This document shows positions 5,635-6,628 of a stretch of DNA of 6,628 bases, in pieces. Under the pieces are notes generated by a model. That model saw nothing but the letters and a program-made list of their open reading frames with translations. It did no database searches and was not told where the DNA came from. The stretch's first letter is position 1, and each line of letters begins with the position of its first letter. This DNA comes from Rhodospirillaceae bacterium CCH5-H10. GTDB taxonomy: Bacteria; Pseudomonadota; Alphaproteobacteria; Reyranellales; Reyranellaceae. A program made the translations under genes and the position numbers. The stretch lies in contig LSKJ01000011.1 of NCBI GenBank assembly GCA_001557035.1, positions 1 to 6,628 on the forward strand, in the 5' to 3' direction.

Positions 5635-6628
5635 TTACTGCTTCTTCTTCATGTTCCAGAACATCGGCACCGGTCCGGGCAGCTGATCGGTGATCGTGGT
5701 GCGCATGGCGACGGGCATGATGTACTGGCCGAGATTGGCGTACATCGGATACTCCGAGGCGCGAACCTGAATGGCAATCGCCAGTTCCTTGCGCTTCGCC
5801 TCGTCGGTCGCCCGGGAGAAGGCATCGCGCAGCTTCTCCATCTGCGGATCGCACGGCCAGCCGACATTGGCCTTCTCGCAGGTCGCGGCGATGTAGGACA
5901 TCATGATGGGATCGAGCAGGTCGGCCGATACCCAGGTGGTGATGAAGGCATGCCAGCCGCCCTTGTCCGGCGGCTCCTTGCGGGTGCGCCGCGACAGCAC
6001 GGTCTGCCAGTCCATCGCCTGCATGTCGACGACGAAGCCGCCGCGCTCCAGCAGCGACTTCACGATCGGCGTCAGGCGGCCGGTCTGGGTGTCGGTGGCG
6101 AACAGCAGCACGACGGGCGTACCGTCATACCCCTCCTGCTTCAGGATCTCCTTCGACTTGGCGAAGTCGGAGTTCAGCTTGTCCTCGAAGCCCTTGTCGG
6201 TGGCGAACGGGGTGCCGCAAATGAACAGCGCCTTGCATTCCTTGTAGTATTTCTCGTCGCCGAAGCCCGCGATCAGGAAGTCCTTCTGGTTCAGCGCGTA
6301 AAGCGCGGCTTGGCGGATCTTCGCGTTGTCGAACGGCTTGTGCAGCGTGTTGAAGCGGAGGTTCATCTGGCCTCCGAGCTTGTTGTAGGTGCCGAGGACG
6401 ATGTTCTTGTCCTTGGCGAGCAGCGGCAGCAGCTCGATCTCAGGCTGGTCGATATAGTCAATTTCGCCGGCCAGCAGTGCGTTGACCGCGGTCTGCGCGT
6501 CGGTGATGTTGAGCCATTCGACCCGGTCGACGTTCACCACCTTGCCGCCGGCCAGACCGGAAGCCGGCTCGGACCGCGGCTTGTAGTCCTTGAACTTGTC
6601 GTAGACCGTCTTCTCGCCCGGCCGCCAC
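5635..6628 (-). CDS. ABC transporter substrate-binding protein, family 5 (peptide/nickel/opine-like), C-terminal part
   Basis: The last 330 residues of a periplasmic solute-binding protein; the 5' end, including any signal peptide, lies outside the window. The reading frame is open through the right edge (WRPGEKTVYDKF..), so the GTG at 6540 is internal, not a start. Recognisable family 5 features are VDRVEWLNITDAQTAVNALLAGEIDYID, the fold following LGGQMNLRFNTLHKPFDNAKIRQAALYALNQKDFL, then GFVVDMQAMDWQTVLSRR, WVSADLLDPIMMSYIAA and the closing PVPMFWNMKKKQ. Such proteins capture peptides, amines or other small molecules and hand them to two permeases and ATPases, none of which are in view. Two cysteines (CEKANVGWPCD) may form a disulfide in the periplasm. 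The ligand cannot be predicted. It precedes the amidohydrolase by 34 bp on the same strand. Confidence 0.93.
   Translation of the reverse strand, partial: WRPGEKTVYDKFKDYKPRSEPASGLAGGKVVNVDRVEWLNITDAQTAVNALLAGEIDYIDQPEIELLPLLAKDKNIVLGTYNKLGGQMNLRFNTLHKPFDNAKIRQAALYALNQKDFLIAGFGDEKYYKECKALFICGTPFATDKGFEDKLNSDFAKSKEILKQEGYDGTPVVLLFATDTQTGRLTPIVKSLLERGGFVVDMQAMDWQTVLSRRTRKEPPDKGGWHAFITTWVSADLLDPIMMSYIAATCEKANVGWPCDPQMEKLRDAFSRATDEAKRKELAIAIQVRASEYPMYANLGQYIMPVAMRTTITDQLPGPVPMFWNMKKKQ

Noticed and set aside
6538..6540. GTG as start of the solute-binding protein
   Set aside because: The frame stays open and family-like through to the window edge (WRPGEKTVYDKF..GLAGGK), so this is an internal Val codon.

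Overview
The window is GC-rich, with coding runs in nearly every base and long antisense shadow frames, which is typical of a high-GC proteobacterium. The protein types (an alphaproteobacterial-style PpiD, a TrpE with the LLES feedback motif, a family 5 solute-binding protein) and the order tpiA / ppiD / trpE point to an alphaproteobacterium, perhaps of the Rhodospirillales or Reyranella type. The genus is an inference from memory and is weak.

Left half: tpiA (triosephosphate isomerase, 3' part cut off by the window edge) runs leftward. Facing away from it across a gap of about 120 bp is a rightward pair, ppiD (inner-membrane-anchored periplasmic folding factor) then trpE (anthranilate synthase large subunit), only 11 bp apart and probably cotranscribed. 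The gap holds a good sigma70-like promoter for tpiA. It also holds a possible 11-codon leader frame whose stop overlaps the GTG start of ppiD. trpG, trpD and trpC do not follow trpE.

Middle: trpE converges on the next leftward gene. The gap of about 116 bp is nearly filled by an 86-bp imperfect inverted repeat of the CCTGAGCG..GCGAAGGA type, which looks like a dispersed REP/MITE-like element and may act as a two-way transcription end.

Right half: two leftward genes, an ABC-transporter solute-binding protein (family 5, N-terminal part outside the window) and, 34 bp downstream, a metal-dependent amidohydrolase of the ATZ/TRZ/chlorohydrolase family. The pair suggests uptake and hydrolysis of a small amide or N-containing compound; the substrate cannot be read from the sequence. 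The amidohydrolase starts at TTG behind a strong Shine-Dalgarno site and has Gln where relatives usually have a catalytic Glu.

Most of the window is ordinary core metabolism and transport. I found no convincing unknown system. The points worth a second look are the inverted repeat, the altered amidohydrolase active site, a small in-frame insertion in PpiD, the ppiD start arrangement and the isolated trpE.
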